Shown here: positions 18,214 through 27,259 of the stretch, in pieces
Layout of the letters: the number at the start of each line of letters is the position of its first letter
How positions within the stretch are numbered: position 1 is the first letter of the stretch
Made by a program: the position numbers and the translations under genes
Origin: Deltaproteobacteria bacterium
Lineage (GTDB): Bacteria; Desulfobacterota; Syntrophia; Syntrophales; Smithellaceae
Length of the DNA: 48,032 nucleotides
Direction of reading: 5' to 3'
Assembly: GCA_012729055.1 (NCBI GenBank)
Contig: JAAYDW010000021.1
Span: 1 to 48,032 of the forward strand
The notes under the pieces: generated by a model
What the model saw: the letters and a program-made list of their open reading frames with translations, nothing else
Told to the model about the DNA's origin: nothing
Database searches by the model: none

Positions 18214-19269
18214 ATGGACACGCCGCAGAAAATGCACAGAAGAATTCTCCACATCGACATGGACGCCTTTTTTGCCGCGGTCGAGGAAAAAAGAAACCCC
18301 GCTCTTGCGGGAAAGCCGGTGATCATCGGCGGCGCGGGCGATCCCTCCCGGCGCGGCGTCGTGGCCACCGCCAATTACGAAGCCCGCAAATACGGCGTGC
18401 ACTCCGCCATGCCGCTGCGCACGGCCTACAAACTCTGTCCGCAGGGGATTTATCTTCCGGTCGATTACGAAACCTACGCCGCCGTTTCCCGACGGTTTAA
18501 GAGCGTGCTGCTTTGCGTGACGGCCGAAATGGAAAGCGGCGGCATCGACGAAGCCTACCTGGATCTTTCCCTGGTTCCCGAAAGCAATGAAGCCATCGCT
18601 TTGAAAATCAAAACCGGCATTGCCCGCGAGACCGGTCTTACCTGCTCCATCGGCATTGCGCCCAACAAGCTTTTGGCCAAGATCGCCTCCGACATGCACA
18701 AACCCGACGGGCTGACGATCCTCACGCCGGACGACATCGAAGGCCGCCTGTGGCCCATGCCGGCGCGCAAGCTCTACGGCCTGGGGCCCAAGACGGAAGC
18801 GCATCTCAGGGCCATGAATATCGCAACCATCGGCCAGCTGGCGGCTCTGCCGCTGGAAGTCCTCGCGGAGCATTTCGGTCCGTCTTACGGAGGCTACCTG
18901 CACGACGCTTCCAAGGGCCGTGACGAAAGCCCCGTTATCACCCACTGGGAACCCCGGTCCGTGAGCCGGGAAACCACGTTTCAAACCGACGTCGGCAACT
19001 GGCAGGCGATCGCGAGGACAATTGCCGAGCTGACGAAAGACGTCGTTTCCGATCTGGCGGCCCATGGCTACCGCGCGCGGACCGTCACTCTGAAAATCCG
19101 CTTTGGCGATTTCAAAACCGTCACGCGCGCCTGCTCCGCAAGCGAAGCGCTCGACCGGGAAGAAGACATCCGGCGCCGGGCGTTTGCCTGTCTCAAACGC
19201 GTCGATCTGGCCGGAAAAAAAGTCCGCCTCGTCGGTGTCCGCGCCGGCAATCTGGAAAAAAGATTATAA
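18214..19269 (+). CDS. dinB: DNA polymerase IV (Y family)
   Basis: The 351-residue protein opens with ILHIDMDAFFAAVEEKRNPAL (first catalytic Asp, steric-gate region). It continues with ARKYGVHSAMPLRTAYKLCP, GGIDEAYLDLS (catalytic Asp-Glu pair) and CSIGIAPNKLLAKIASD. The helix-hairpin-helix (MPARKLYGLGPKTEAHL) and the little-finger domain follow. It performs error-prone bypass of DNA lesions. Length equals E. coli DinB. The C-terminal clamp-binding motif is not obvious. The LexA-type box upstream indicates SOS control. Confidence 0.95.
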   Translation: MDTPQKMHRRILHIDMDAFFAAVEEKRNPALAGKPVIIGGAGDPSRRGVVATANYEARKYGVHSAMPLRTAYKLCPQGIYLPVDYETYAAVSRRFKSVLLCVTAEMESGGIDEAYLDLSLVPESNEAIALKIKTGIARETGLTCSIGIAPNKLLAKIASDMHKPDGLTILTPDDIEGRLWPMPARKLYGLGPKTEAHLRAMNIATIGQLAALPLEVLAEHFGPSYGGYLHDASKGRDESPVITHWEPRSVSRETTFQTDVGNWQAIARTIAELTKDVVSDLAAHGYRARTVTLKIRFGDFKTVTRACSASEALDREEDIRRRAFACLKRVDLAGKKVRLVGVRAGNLEKRL

Positions 19270-19336
19270 AGACCGCGACTTTTTGCCCTAAATGTGATAG
19301 GTGCAGCAGGCGTAAACAGAAAGATTTGGGAAGCGA

Positions 19337-20107
19337 ATGATGCGGACAGCGGGTATTGATATCGGATCGATCACGGCCAAGGCGGCGATCATTGAAGACG
19401 GGAAAATTCTGGGCACCCGGGTCATTTTTACCGGCTATTCCGCGGAGACGGCGGGAACAAGGGTTTACGAGGAGCTCCTGGCGGATGCCGGCATCGACAA
19501 ATCGTCCATTGCCGCCGTCGTTGCCACCGGCTACGGCCGCAATTCGGTCAAATTTGCCGACAAGTCCTTCACGGAAATTCTGGCGCACGCCGCCGGGGCG
19601 TATTTTCTCAATCCGTCCGTCCGGACGATCATCGACATCGGCGGGCAGGACTCGAAGGCCATCAGCCTCGATGAAAAAGGGAAGGTCAGGAATTTCGTCA
19701 TGAACGACAAGTGCGCCGCGGGAACCGGACGGTTCCTGGAAGTCATGGCGCGCGCGCTGGAGGTCGATCTGGACGCCTTCGGCGCGATGTCGCTTGCGGC
19801 GGCCGCCCCTGCCCGCATCAGCAGTCTCTGCACGGTGTTTGCCGAATCGGAGGTGATCTCGCTCATCGCCCGCGGCGAAAAACGGCCGGACATTATCGCC
19901 GGCATCCACGAATCGATCGCCGCGCGCGTTTCGTCGATGCTGGCCCGCGTCGGCTCGGCCGAGCCTGTGACGATTACCGGCGGCGTGGCCCGCAATGCCG
20001 GCGTCGTGGCCGCGCTGGAAAAAAAGCTGGAGGTGAAAATCGCCGTCTCGTCCCACGCGCAGCAAAACGGCGCGATCGGCGCGGCGGTTCTGGCCGCAAC
20101 GCTTTGA
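19337..20107 (+). CDS. BadF/BadG/BcrA/HgdC-type ATPase activase with 4Fe-4S cluster
   Basis: The 256-residue protein has the ASKHA ATPase fold (AGIDIGSITAKAAIIEDGK, IDIGGQDSKAISLDEKG, ITGGVARNAGVV). Its two cluster cysteines sit in MNDKCAAGTGRF and SSLCTVFAESEV. Such proteins form a dimer that bridges one 4Fe-4S cluster and pass an electron, driven by ATP hydrolysis, to a 2-hydroxyacyl-CoA dehydratase or benzoyl-CoA reductase. No such partner lies in the window, so the target is unknown. The single-domain length matches HgdC (about 260). AGGATTTGGGAAG precedes the start. Confidence 0.9.
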   Translation: MMRTAGIDIGSITAKAAIIEDGKILGTRVIFTGYSAETAGTRVYEELLADAGIDKSSIAAVVATGYGRNSVKFADKSFTEILAHAAGAYFLNPSVRTIIDIGGQDSKAISLDEKGKVRNFVMNDKCAAGTGRFLEVMARALEVDLDAFGAMSLAAAAPARISSLCTVFAESEVISLIARGEKRPDIIAGIHESIAARVSSMLARVGSAEPVTITGGVARNAGVVAALEKKLEVKIAVSSHAQQNGAIGAAVLAATL

Positions 20108-20206
20108 TCCAACGTTCCTTTCGGCACTCGGAAAATATTTATTAGGACATCTTCGCACAATCTGATATAGCCGGCCCTCTGAAATTCAACCGAAGGAGTG
20201 TCTGAC

Positions 20207-20659
20207 GTGCCCTCTGTTGGCGATTCTATTGATGCGTACTGTCTGAAGTGCAAGCTTCTGCTGGATCATGTGGTTTTATTCAAGGTGGGCGGCGCGGTGA
20301 AACGGGTCCAGTGCAGGACCTGCGGGACGCAGCACCAGTACCGCCCGGCTGCGCAGGCGGACCGGAAAAACACGGCGGAAAAAAAGCCGGCCGTCCGCAA
20401 AACCGCGGCGGCGAAAAAGGCGGATGCGGCACAGGCGCTGGCCGGCCAGGCTGCCCTGGCGTGGGACCGCAAAACGCGCGAGACGCCGCCGGATATGCCC
20501 ATCCGGGATTATTCGCTTGGCGAAATTTACAGGCTCAACGACGTCATCCGGCATCCGATCTTCGGCGTGGGATTTGTCGAAAAAGTCGTTTCCGACAAAA
20601 GCATCTCCGTGTTATTTTCCGACGCGGTGCGCCTGATGGGCATGCATATCGCCCCGTGA
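20207..20659 (+). CDS. Zinc-ribbon protein with C-terminal beta-barrel-like domain, unknown function
   Basis: The 150-residue product starts at GTG 20207, 9 nt after GAAGGAG. It has an N-terminal zinc ribbon (CLKCK and CRTCG), a Lys/Ala-rich flexible linker and a C-terminal segment, YRLNDVIRHPIFGVGFVEKVV. That segment has the small barrel pattern (VxHPxFGxGxVxxV) seen in CarD/DUF3553-like and UvrD-tail domains. The combination suggests a nucleic-acid or RNA-polymerase accessory protein. Function is not known, and it has no operon partner that helps. Confidence 0.75.
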   Translation: MPSVGDSIDAYCLKCKLLLDHVVLFKVGGAVKRVQCRTCGTQHQYRPAAQADRKNTAEKKPAVRKTAAAKKADAAQALAGQAALAWDRKTRETPPDMPIRDYSLGEIYRLNDVIRHPIFGVGFVEKVVSDKSISVLFSDAVRLMGMHIAP

Positions 20660-20757
20660 ACCGGCGTTCGTCGGAAACTCCCCCTCCATTGCTTTTTCGC
20701 CTCTCCGGCATTATAGTACTGGCGGATTAAAAAAAATCGAACAAGGGGGATTCCACT

Positions 20758-21195
20758 ATGCCGGATGACGTTTTGTCGGCCTGCACCGTGACGATGAATG
20801 TTCCCGTGGCCTGGGGAGAAATGGACGCCATGGGCCACGTCAACAACATTATTTATTTCCGTTATTTTGAGACGATCCGCATCGCGTACTTCGACCGCCT
20901 GAAGATGACGGACTATACGCGCGAGACGGGCATCGGGCCGATTCTGGCCGCCACCGAATGCCGCTTCAAGATGCCGCTCCAGTATCCGGACACGATCATC
21001 GTCGGAACCAAGATCCATGCCATGGAGGAAGACCGCTTTGTCATGGGCTATGAGGTTTTCAGCACGAAGCGCCAGAGAATCGCCGCCGACGGCGAAGGCG
21101 TGATCGTTACCTACGATTACCGCAACAACAAGAAGGTTCCGATTCCCGGGGTGTTGCGCGCGAGGATCATGGACCTCGAAAAGATGGAGCCGTAA
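20758..21195 (+). CDS. Acyl-CoA thioesterase, 4HBT hotdog family
   Basis: The 145-residue protein carries the family motif WGEMDAMGHVNNIIYFRYFE with the catalytic Asp/Glu position, then FDRLKM. It forms a single hotdog domain. It should hydrolyse short- to medium-chain or aromatic acyl-CoA. AGGGGG lies 9 nt before the ATG. It ends 28 bp from the convergent feoB. Confidence 0.88.
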   Translation: MPDDVLSACTVTMNVPVAWGEMDAMGHVNNIIYFRYFETIRIAYFDRLKMTDYTRETGIGPILAATECRFKMPLQYPDTIIVGTKIHAMEEDRFVMGYEVFSTKRQRIAADGEGVIVTYDYRNNKKVPIPGVLRARIMDLEKMEP

Positions 21196-21223
21196 AAAAC
21201 CGTCGGAACAGAGGCGGCGGCGC

Positions 21224-23461
21224 CTAAATGCCCGTGAGCCTGACCAGATGGTAGGCCGCCACTCCGCCCAGGTACGAGACGATCAGCGTGAGCGCGATGG
21301 TGGCGTAGAACCAGGGCCTGCTGTTCATTTCCTGGCGCAGGACGGCAATGGTTGCGACGCAGGGAATGAAGAGCATCATCACCACCAGGAAGGCGGCCGC
21401 AGAGGCGTGCGTCATGAGGGTCGGCAGCACGGCCGAAAGTCCCTCTTCGCCCACCGAATAAAGCACGCCCAGCGTGGCCACGACGGTTTCCTTGGCGACC
21501 AACCCCGAAATGAGCGCGGTGATCATCTTCCAGTCGAGCCCCAGCGGCCCGCCCAAGGGCTCGATCATCCTGCCCAGCGAGGCCAGCCAGCTTTCCTCCA
21601 CGATTCCCGTCGGAAAATACGAAAGAACCCAGATGGCCACGGACATGGCCAGGATGACGGTTCCGGCCTTGCGCAGGAAGGCAAGCGTCCGCGACCAGAT
21701 GACCATGCCGATGGTCCGCGCGTCGGGCCGGTGGTAAATGGGCAGTTCCATGATGAACGGCGCGTCCTGCTTCCAAAGGGTGTTGTTGACGAAGATGCCG
21801 GCCAGTCCCAGAACGGCAATGTTGGCGGCCAGGATGGCCCAGGAGACGTAGGCGGCGTTTTCGCCGAAGACGGCCGCGGAAACGAGCGTAAGCACGGCCA
21901 GCCTGGCGGTGCAGGGAACGAATGGTATCAGAAGCAGCGTGATCATACGGGCTTTGCGCGTCTCGATGATCCGCGCGCCGAGCACGGCGGGCACGTTGCA
22001 GCCGAAGCCCAGGCACATGGGAATGAAGCTTTTCCCGTGCAGTCCGACGAGGTGCATGATGCGGTCCATGACGAAGGCCGCGCGCGCCATGTAGCCCACG
22101 TCCTCCAGAAACGCCATGATGGCGAAGAAAATAAGCAAAATGGGCAGGAAGCTCAGCACGGAGCCCACGCCGCCGATGACGCCGTCCGTCAAAAGCCCCT
22201 GAAGCCAGGCCGGCCATCCGGAAAGCGCCGGCGCGAGCGCCCGGCTTACGGACTGGATGCCGTCGTTCATCGCGTTTTGCAGCGGCACGCCGATGGAGTA
22301 CGTGAGAAAAAAGACAAAGGCCATGACGGCCAGAAGAATCGGAATGCCGAAAATCGGGCGGGTGAGGATGTGATCGATCCGGTCGGTGAGGACGACCTCC
22401 CCCATCTTGAAATGCGAAACGGCCGCCCGCGTCATTTTTTCAATCCAGTCGTAGCGTCCGTTGACGACGGCGTGCAGCGCGTCTTCATGTTTGGTCAAAA
22501 GCGCCTCGACGGTTTTCCAGGCGTGGGGATCGGGATGCCCCTCGACCAGGGCGGACGCTTCCGGGTCGCCCTCCATGATTTTAACCGCGGCCCACTGGGC
22601 CGTATACGGTTCGGGAACGAGCGGCCGGATGGTCTCCAGAATCTTGTGATAAATGGCCAGGTGGTCGGCGGAAACTTCCGGCTGATGAGGCGTGATTTGC
22701 AGTTCGCCTGCGGCAAAGGCGCTGATGTGATCCACGAGATCCTTGATGCCGGTGTTGCGCTTGGCGACCATGGGGATGACGGGAATCGACAAGGCCTCCG
22801 CAAGCGTCTTGCTGTTGATCTGGGTGCCCTGATTTTCGGCGACGTCCAGCATGTTGACGGCGGCAATCACCGGCCGGTTGAGCAGGAGCACTTCGGAAAG
22901 CAGGTAGAGGCTTCTTTCCAGCGCGGCGGCGTTCAGTACCAAGACGACCAGGTCGGGCTTTTCCCGGATGATGTAATCGCGGGCGACCCGCTCTTCTTCG
23001 GAAAAGGCGGTCAGGCTATACGTGCCGGGCAGATCGACCAGACGGATGAGAAGATCGCCCGCCCGGTGCTCCCCTTCTTTTTTTTCCACGGTTTTGCCCG
23101 GCCAGTTGCCTACGTGCTGGGAAAGCCCCGTCAGAATGTTGAACAGGGTGGATTTGCCGACGTTGGGCTGGCCGACCAGCGCGACGGAGATCTCCCTGGC
23201 GAGAGGCTCCCGGCAGACCGCGTCTTCCGGATCGATTTTAAACACGGTGATTTTGGACGCCTCGCCGCGGCCCAGCGCGATGCGCGTTCCGGAGACCTGC
23301 ACCACGATCGATCCGCCGCTTAACTGCGCAATCCGGAACCTGGCGCCGGTGACGATGCCCATGCCGGCCAGGCGGCTGGTCAGAGCCGCGCCGCCGTCGA
23401 TGGCGGCGATGATTCCCTGATCCCCTTCTTGCAGGTTGGTGATGGTGTCCGCAGGCGTCAT
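21224..23461 (-). CDS. feoB: Ferrous iron transporter FeoB with fused FeoA domain
   Basis: The 745-residue product begins with a FeoA/SH3-like domain (residues about 1-75, with LTSRLAGMGIVTGARF). The G protein follows (VGQPNVGKSTLFNILTG as G1, VDLPGTYSL as G3, AVNMLDVA as G4). The membrane domain has the two gate repeats (PIFGIPILLAVMAFVFFLTY, FIPMCLGFGCNVPAVLG). It imports Fe(II) under anoxic conditions. FeoA is usually a separate gene; here it is fused. The start at 23461 overlaps the upstream stop as ATGA; an upstream in-frame ATG lies at 23470. Confidence 0.93.
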   Translation of the reverse strand: MTPADTITNLQEGDQGIIAAIDGGAALTSRLAGMGIVTGARFRIAQLSGGSIVVQVSGTRIALGRGEASKITVFKIDPEDAVCREPLAREISVALVGQPNVGKSTLFNILTGLSQHVGNWPGKTVEKKEGEHRAGDLLIRLVDLPGTYSLTAFSEEERVARDYIIREKPDLVVLVLNAAALERSLYLLSEVLLLNRPVIAAVNMLDVAENQGTQINSKTLAEALSIPVIPMVAKRNTGIKDLVDHISAFAAGELQITPHQPEVSADHLAIYHKILETIRPLVPEPYTAQWAAVKIMEGDPEASALVEGHPDPHAWKTVEALLTKHEDALHAVVNGRYDWIEKMTRAAVSHFKMGEVVLTDRIDHILTRPIFGIPILLAVMAFVFFLTYSIGVPLQNAMNDGIQSVSRALAPALSGWPAWLQGLLTDGVIGGVGSVLSFLPILLIFFAIMAFLEDVGYMARAAFVMDRIMHLVGLHGKSFIPMCLGFGCNVPAVLGARIIETRKARMITLLLIPFVPCTARLAVLTLVSAAVFGENAAYVSWAILAANIAVLGLAGIFVNNTLWKQDAPFIMELPIYHRPDARTIGMVIWSRTLAFLRKAGTVILAMSVAIWVLSYFPTGIVEESWLASLGRMIEPLGGPLGLDWKMITALISGLVAKETVVATLGVLYSVGEEGLSAVLPTLMTHASAAAFLVVMMLFIPCVATIAVLRQEMNSRPWFYATIALTLIVSYLGGVAAYHLVRLTGI

Positions 23462-24342
23462 ACGTTGCATGCTCCGGCGTCGGTCCCGGCCAGACAAACG
23501 CGGTATTTTTTCAAAATCCGTTCCGGTCCGTAGGAGGCTTTGGTCCGCCGCAGATTGCCGTTGCCCATGTCTTCCTCCAGGTTCAGATACGTAAAGCGCG
23601 ACTGCAGGCGACGGGCCGTGTCGTTGAACATGAATTCGTAAATGCCGTGATACTTTTTTGAGGCTTTGGCGAAATGCAGGCAGAACATGTCTTCGTTTAG
23701 CGGTTCGCCTACGATAAAGCCGGCCGGTTCATTATCTATGTAATAGATTGTGCCCCAGAGTGCAAGCTCGCGGAATTTTCGGAGCGCTTCCGCGCACTGG
23801 GGGTAGTCGGTCTTTTCGCGGGCGATCCGGGACTCTTCCTGCCAGGCATCGAGCACGTCCATGGCCGGGGCGAGTTTGTCGCCTTCCAGCGGGATACCTT
23901 CCGGCCGGAAAAGACCGAAAAACTGGTTGAGGTGGTTGCGGTGCCGCTGATAGGTTTTCCCCGCGAAAGAGGCCATTTTTTCGACAAGGTAAATATAATC
24001 CGACTCGCCGTCGTCATGCGTGACGCGGAATTCCTGAGAGGGGAAGTAAGACAGCCATTCTTCGGGAATGGGGAAGAAGAAATTGCTGCTGCCAAGCAGA
24101 CGTTTGATCAGAGCCAGGCTGCATGCGCGCAAATCGGTAAGCGGCATGACGTAATTTTGCCCCTGGCGGTTGTAAGCGGAAATGAAAATACCGCAGTCTT
24201 TCCTCACAATTTTATAACGGCTGATTTCACGGAAGAGGTAGAGGTTGGCAAAGGTGTAGTCGGATATGTCAAGATGCAGATTCCGGAAATGCTCCGTCAG
24301 GAGCGGCTGATGAACAAGTTCGATGGTTTCTTTAATGTCCAT
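23458..24342 (-). CDS. DUF2156-type GNAT-like protein (phosphatidylglycerol lysyltransferase C-domain family)
   Basis: The 294-residue product has two GNAT-like halves. Family features are DISDYTFANLYLFREISRYKI near the start and YQRHRNHLNQF in the middle. Further on it has IDNEPAGFIVGEPLNEDMFCLHFAKASKKYHGIYEFM and LNLEEDMGNGNLRRTKASYGP. The family relates to the aminoacyl-tRNA-using transferase domain of MprF, but most stand-alone members have no known substrate. It sits between the YgjP protease and FeoAB; its stop overlaps the feoB ATG by 4 bp, so the three genes are probably one operon. Confidence 0.82.
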   Translation of the reverse strand: MDIKETIELVHQPLLTEHFRNLHLDISDYTFANLYLFREISRYKIVRKDCGIFISAYNRQGQNYVMPLTDLRACSLALIKRLLGSSNFFFPIPEEWLSYFPSQEFRVTHDDGESDYIYLVEKMASFAGKTYQRHRNHLNQFFGLFRPEGIPLEGDKLAPAMDVLDAWQEESRIAREKTDYPQCAEALRKFRELALWGTIYYIDNEPAGFIVGEPLNEDMFCLHFAKASKKYHGIYEFMFNDTARRLQSRFTYLNLEEDMGNGNLRRTKASYGPERILKKYRVCLAGTDAGACNV

Positions 24343-24373
24343 AACAATAACAGGTTGTGATCCTTTCTGCGCG

Positions 24374-25060
24374 CTAAAATTCAAAGAGGTGCTGGTGGTC
24401 GCGAAGCCAGCGCCGGTGCGCTTGGTAATCCGGAACCACTCCTATCACCAAGTCCCAGAATTGAGAAGAATGATTTTTCTGGCGGATGTGCATCAGTTCA
24501 TGCACCACCACGTAGTCGATGACCGGCGGCGGCGCCATGATCAGGCGAAAACTGAAGGACAGGCGATTATCGTGCGAACAGGACCCCCAGCGCCGCCCGG
24601 CGGACGTGATCCGGACGCCTTTCACCGGTAATTTAAGCAGGCGGCCATAAAAATCAACCCGCGTACTCAAATAGTGTTGCGCTTTTTTCCTGTACCAGGC
24701 CACGAGCTCGCGTTTTCTGATGTCCCGGCCGCCGGAGCAGTTCAGATAAAAGCGGTTGTCCCAGAACACCAGGCCCGCATTTTCGAGCGGTTCGAAAAAG
24801 ACTTCCAGCGGATGGCTTGCGCCCAGATAATAAAGCTGTTCGCCCGTGGCGATTTTCTTTTCTTCGGGCAATGCGGGAAGATCGGCCTGCCGCGTAAGCG
24901 TTCTCGCGATCCAGCCCTTTTTTTCTTCGACAAAGCGGTCGATTTCGGCGATCGGCGTAAACGACGGCGCGTAAACCGTTATTTCCGAATTCTTTCCGAT
25001 TTGCACGGAAAGGGTTTTCTTTCTTTTCCCGCTGCGTTTGAGATGGTATCGGATGTCCAT
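24374..25060 (-). CDS. YgjP-type zinc metalloprotease (DUF45)
   Basis: The 228-residue protein has the family pattern: an N-terminal beta region (SGKRKKTLSVQIGKNSEITVYAP cut into strands), the signature SAGRRWGSCSHDNRLSFSFRL, and the zinc site VVHELMHIRQKNHSSQFW. The last contains HExxH-like HELMH plus a downstream His ligand. The start at 25060 follows AAGAGACG. Its cellular substrate is unknown. It opens a minus-strand run with DUF2156 and FeoAB. Confidence 0.9.
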   Translation of the reverse strand: MDIRYHLKRSGKRKKTLSVQIGKNSEITVYAPSFTPIAEIDRFVEEKKGWIARTLTRQADLPALPEEKKIATGEQLYYLGASHPLEVFFEPLENAGLVFWDNRFYLNCSGGRDIRKRELVAWYRKKAQHYLSTRVDFYGRLLKLPVKGVRITSAGRRWGSCSHDNRLSFSFRLIMAPPPVIDYVVVHELMHIRQKNHSSQFWDLVIGVVPDYQAHRRWLRDHQHLFEF

Positions 25061-25179
25061 AAGCGTCTCTTTTTTACCTATAAAATGGATGGCCGAATGA
25101 GTCAAGAAAAAGGGTTTTTCTTTTTGTTTTCCCGGAAACAATGCTACAATCCACACAAAAACAAAAAGGGGAGAAGCAG

Positions 25180-25662
25180 ATGAAACTCAGATTCGCGTGG
25201 ATTCCGGTTTTGATGGTGTTGCTGATCGGCGCTTTTCCGGGACATGCAACCGGCTGGCAGATGAAGGACATGGGCGTGGGGATTTTCGACGATGCGGCTT
25301 ACGACAGGGAATTGCGGATCGTGGAGAAGCGGGCGTCGAACACCTGGTCGATAAAAGAGCTCTACGAGCGGGGCGCGTTTCGGGGAAACGGCAAGATTTT
25401 CGGCGTCTGGCTGGTCGGCCCGCCGGTAAGCGCGTATCTGGACCAGAACGGTCTGGCGCAATACGACTACAAAGTGCGTCTGACCGATCCGAAAGGAAAC
25501 TCCGCGGTTTACGGTCCCTACGGTTTCTATCCGCCGGGCCACGCGACCAGCTTCATCAACGCCGGGATTCCGGGAAAGTGGCGGGCCGATTTTATGATCC
25601 GGCAGCGCGACACAAAACGCGATACGCCGATCGGCGCCATCGAATTCACCATAACGGATTAG
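25180..25662 (+). CDS. Small secreted protein of unknown function
   Basis: The 160-residue product has a clear Sec signal peptide (RFAWIPVLMVLLIGAFPGHATG). The mature domain of about 135 residues contains WLVGPPVSAYLDQNGLAQYDYKV and GPYGFYPPGHATS, which looks like a beta-rich fold. I do not recognise the family. AAGGGGAGAAG precedes the ATG. The downstream cupin gene follows after 11 bp, so the two are probably co-transcribed. Confidence 0.75.
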   Translation: MKLRFAWIPVLMVLLIGAFPGHATGWQMKDMGVGIFDDAAYDRELRIVEKRASNTWSIKELYERGAFRGNGKIFGVWLVGPPVSAYLDQNGLAQYDYKVRLTDPKGNSAVYGPYGFYPPGHATSFINAGIPGKWRADFMIRQRDTKRDTPIGAIEFTITD

Positions 25663-25673
25663 AGAGGAAGACC

Positions 25674-26018
25674 ATGGACGCAAACGGCAAAAGGCCCTGG
25701 GGATATTTTGAAGTTTTGTCGGATACGGCGGACCACAAGGTGAAGCGCATCGTCGTTTCGCCCGGAGGCTGTTTGAGTCTCCAGCGCCACAGGAAACGGG
25801 CGGAACACTGGTATGCCGTTTCCGGCGAGGGAGCGGCCACCGTGGACGGAAAGGTCGTTTCGCTTGTCCGGGGCCGGGCGGTCGATATTCCGCAGGGGGC
25901 GGCCCATCGCCTGGAAAACACGTCTTCGGTCGATCTGGTGATCATCGAAGTGCAGACCGGAACCTACTTCGGCGAAGACGATATCGAGCGGCTGGAAGAC
26001 CGCTACGGGAGGGCATAA
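25674..26018 (+). CDS. Cupin protein, mannose-6-phosphate isomerase type II C-terminal domain
   Basis: The 114-residue protein opens KRPWGYFEVLSDTADHKVKR, then SLQRHRKRAEHWYAVSGEG, IPQGAAHRLEN and the end QTGTYFGEDDIERLEDRYGR. These are the cupin metal-binding blocks of the ManC/AlgA C-terminal isomerase domain. It would interconvert mannose-6-phosphate and fructose-6-phosphate. It lacks the guanylyltransferase domain of the bifunctional enzymes, so it is a stand-alone form. Confidence 0.88.
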   Translation: MDANGKRPWGYFEVLSDTADHKVKRIVVSPGGCLSLQRHRKRAEHWYAVSGEGAATVDGKVVSLVRGRAVDIPQGAAHRLENTSSVDLVIIEVQTGTYFGEDDIERLEDRYGRA

Positions 26019-26100
26019 AAGGCTTCCGTCTGGTCCGGGCGCCGCAGAATGGCGTGGGCGGAACGACAAAACCCGGGAGGAGCCGCCGGCCGCTGCCGGG

Positions 26101-26145
26101 AAAAGCCTCCGCCTCTTGCAAGGGAGCAGAGAAAGAGACGGAGGC
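26101..26145 (-). terminator. Possible terminator after the thiolase remnant
   Basis: GCCTCCG (26105-26111) pairs with CGGAGGC (26139-26145), and CTCTT pairs with AAGAG inside with one mismatch. On the minus strand the stem is followed by four T residues. Confidence 0.4.
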
Positions 26146-26211
26146 AACGGAAAGGAGCCGCGCCGGAAGGATGAAACAGGCTGCCGGCGCGGCTACGATG
26201 AAAGGGCCAGT

Positions 26212-26709
26212 TTATCGCTGCACGTTTTCAATGACGGTGGCTACGCCGAGTCCGCCGCCGCAGCAGGAGCTGAAGCAGCCGTACCGGGCGCCTCTGCGGA
26301 TCAGCTCCCGCATCGTGAACATGCAGACGCGCGCGCCCGACGCGCCGTTGGGATGGCCGAAGGCGATCGCACCGCCGTTGGGGTTCCACGAGTTGCTGAA
26401 GCAATCCACTTTTTCACCCAGTTGTTTTTCCAGCTCCGCGGCCACCGCCAGGTTCTGCACCGCAAACGCTTCGTTGCATTCCACGACGTCCATCTCTGAA
26501 ATCTTTTTACCCGCCAGCTTGAGCGCGATCGGCACCGCGTAGGCCGGACCGATCCCCATGATCTTCGGATCGACGCCGTAGTCGCCGCCCGCCAGCCATT
26601 TGGCCATCGGACTGTATCCGAGCTGCTCGACCTTCTTGCGGGTCATCATCAACACAAACGACGCGCCGTCGTTGCGCCCCGACGAGTTGCCCGCCGTCAC
26701 GGTTCCGCC
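26212..26709 (-). pseudogene. Acetyl-CoA acetyltransferase (thiolase), C-terminal half only
   Basis: The minus strand reads GGTVTAGNSSGRNDGASFVLM, then NEAFAVQNLAVA, then AIAFGHPNGASGARVCM and CCGGGLGVATVIENVQR: the second half of a thiolase, with the catalytic His of GHPxGASG and the C-terminal Cys before GGG. The N-terminal half with the acylated Cys is missing. Similarity stops at about 26709, next to the broken start of a TetR gene on the opposite strand. No start codon or promoter remains in a sensible place. It is non-functional. Confidence 0.87.
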
Positions 26710-26710
26710 G

Positions 26711-27259
26711 GCAATCGTCGAAGAAGCGGGGATCAACATCGGCACGCTGTGCCATTTTTTCCGGAACAAGGAAGATATCTTTCTATACAGCTCGAAGCAA
26801 ACGGATATCGAGCTGGTGGAGTGCGTCGAACAGATGACGGAGCACGAGAACGATCCCATTTTGAGGTACGCGGTTTACAGGGCGCTGGAATTCAAGATGA
26901 TCGAGAAATCGGACAAAATCGCGGAGCTTTACCTTGAATCGTACAGTTCCTGGCGAAGGACGCAGATGGTGATCCCCATCAACATCGAGCGCAACAGGCT
27001 CTATTTTCACGACTACAATCAAAACTTTACCAAAAAGGATTACTACCGGTTATCCATGGCCCTGCGCGGCATGCGGCTCATGTATATCGCGGAGCGGGTT
27101 CACACGGGAGTCAACAAATTCAAGGGATACACACCTTTTATTATTGAAACCGCGCTGGCGGCTTTCAATGTGCCGAAGGAAAGACGAGAAGCGGCCATCG
27201 CCCGGGTGATGGTTATCGTCCGGACCTATCACGGAACCGTTTACGGCATATCCTTCTAG
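26711..27259 (+). pseudogene. TetR-family regulator lacking its first residues
   Basis: From 26711 the plus strand reads IVEEAGINIGTLCHFFRNKEDIF, the second half of a TetR helix-turn-helix. About 160 residues of ligand-binding domain follow (YAVYRALEFKMIEKSDKIAELYLESY). The first helix of the DNA-binding domain, about 25-30 residues, is missing and replaced by sequence belonging to the thiolase. Frame-consistent ATG codons lie only in the foreign part. It probably cannot bind DNA. The original pair was probably a divergent regulator-thiolase arrangement. Confidence 0.82.

Noticed and set aside
21248-23323. 691-codon plus-strand frame opposite feoB
   Set aside because: Antisense shadow of FeoB without family motifs.
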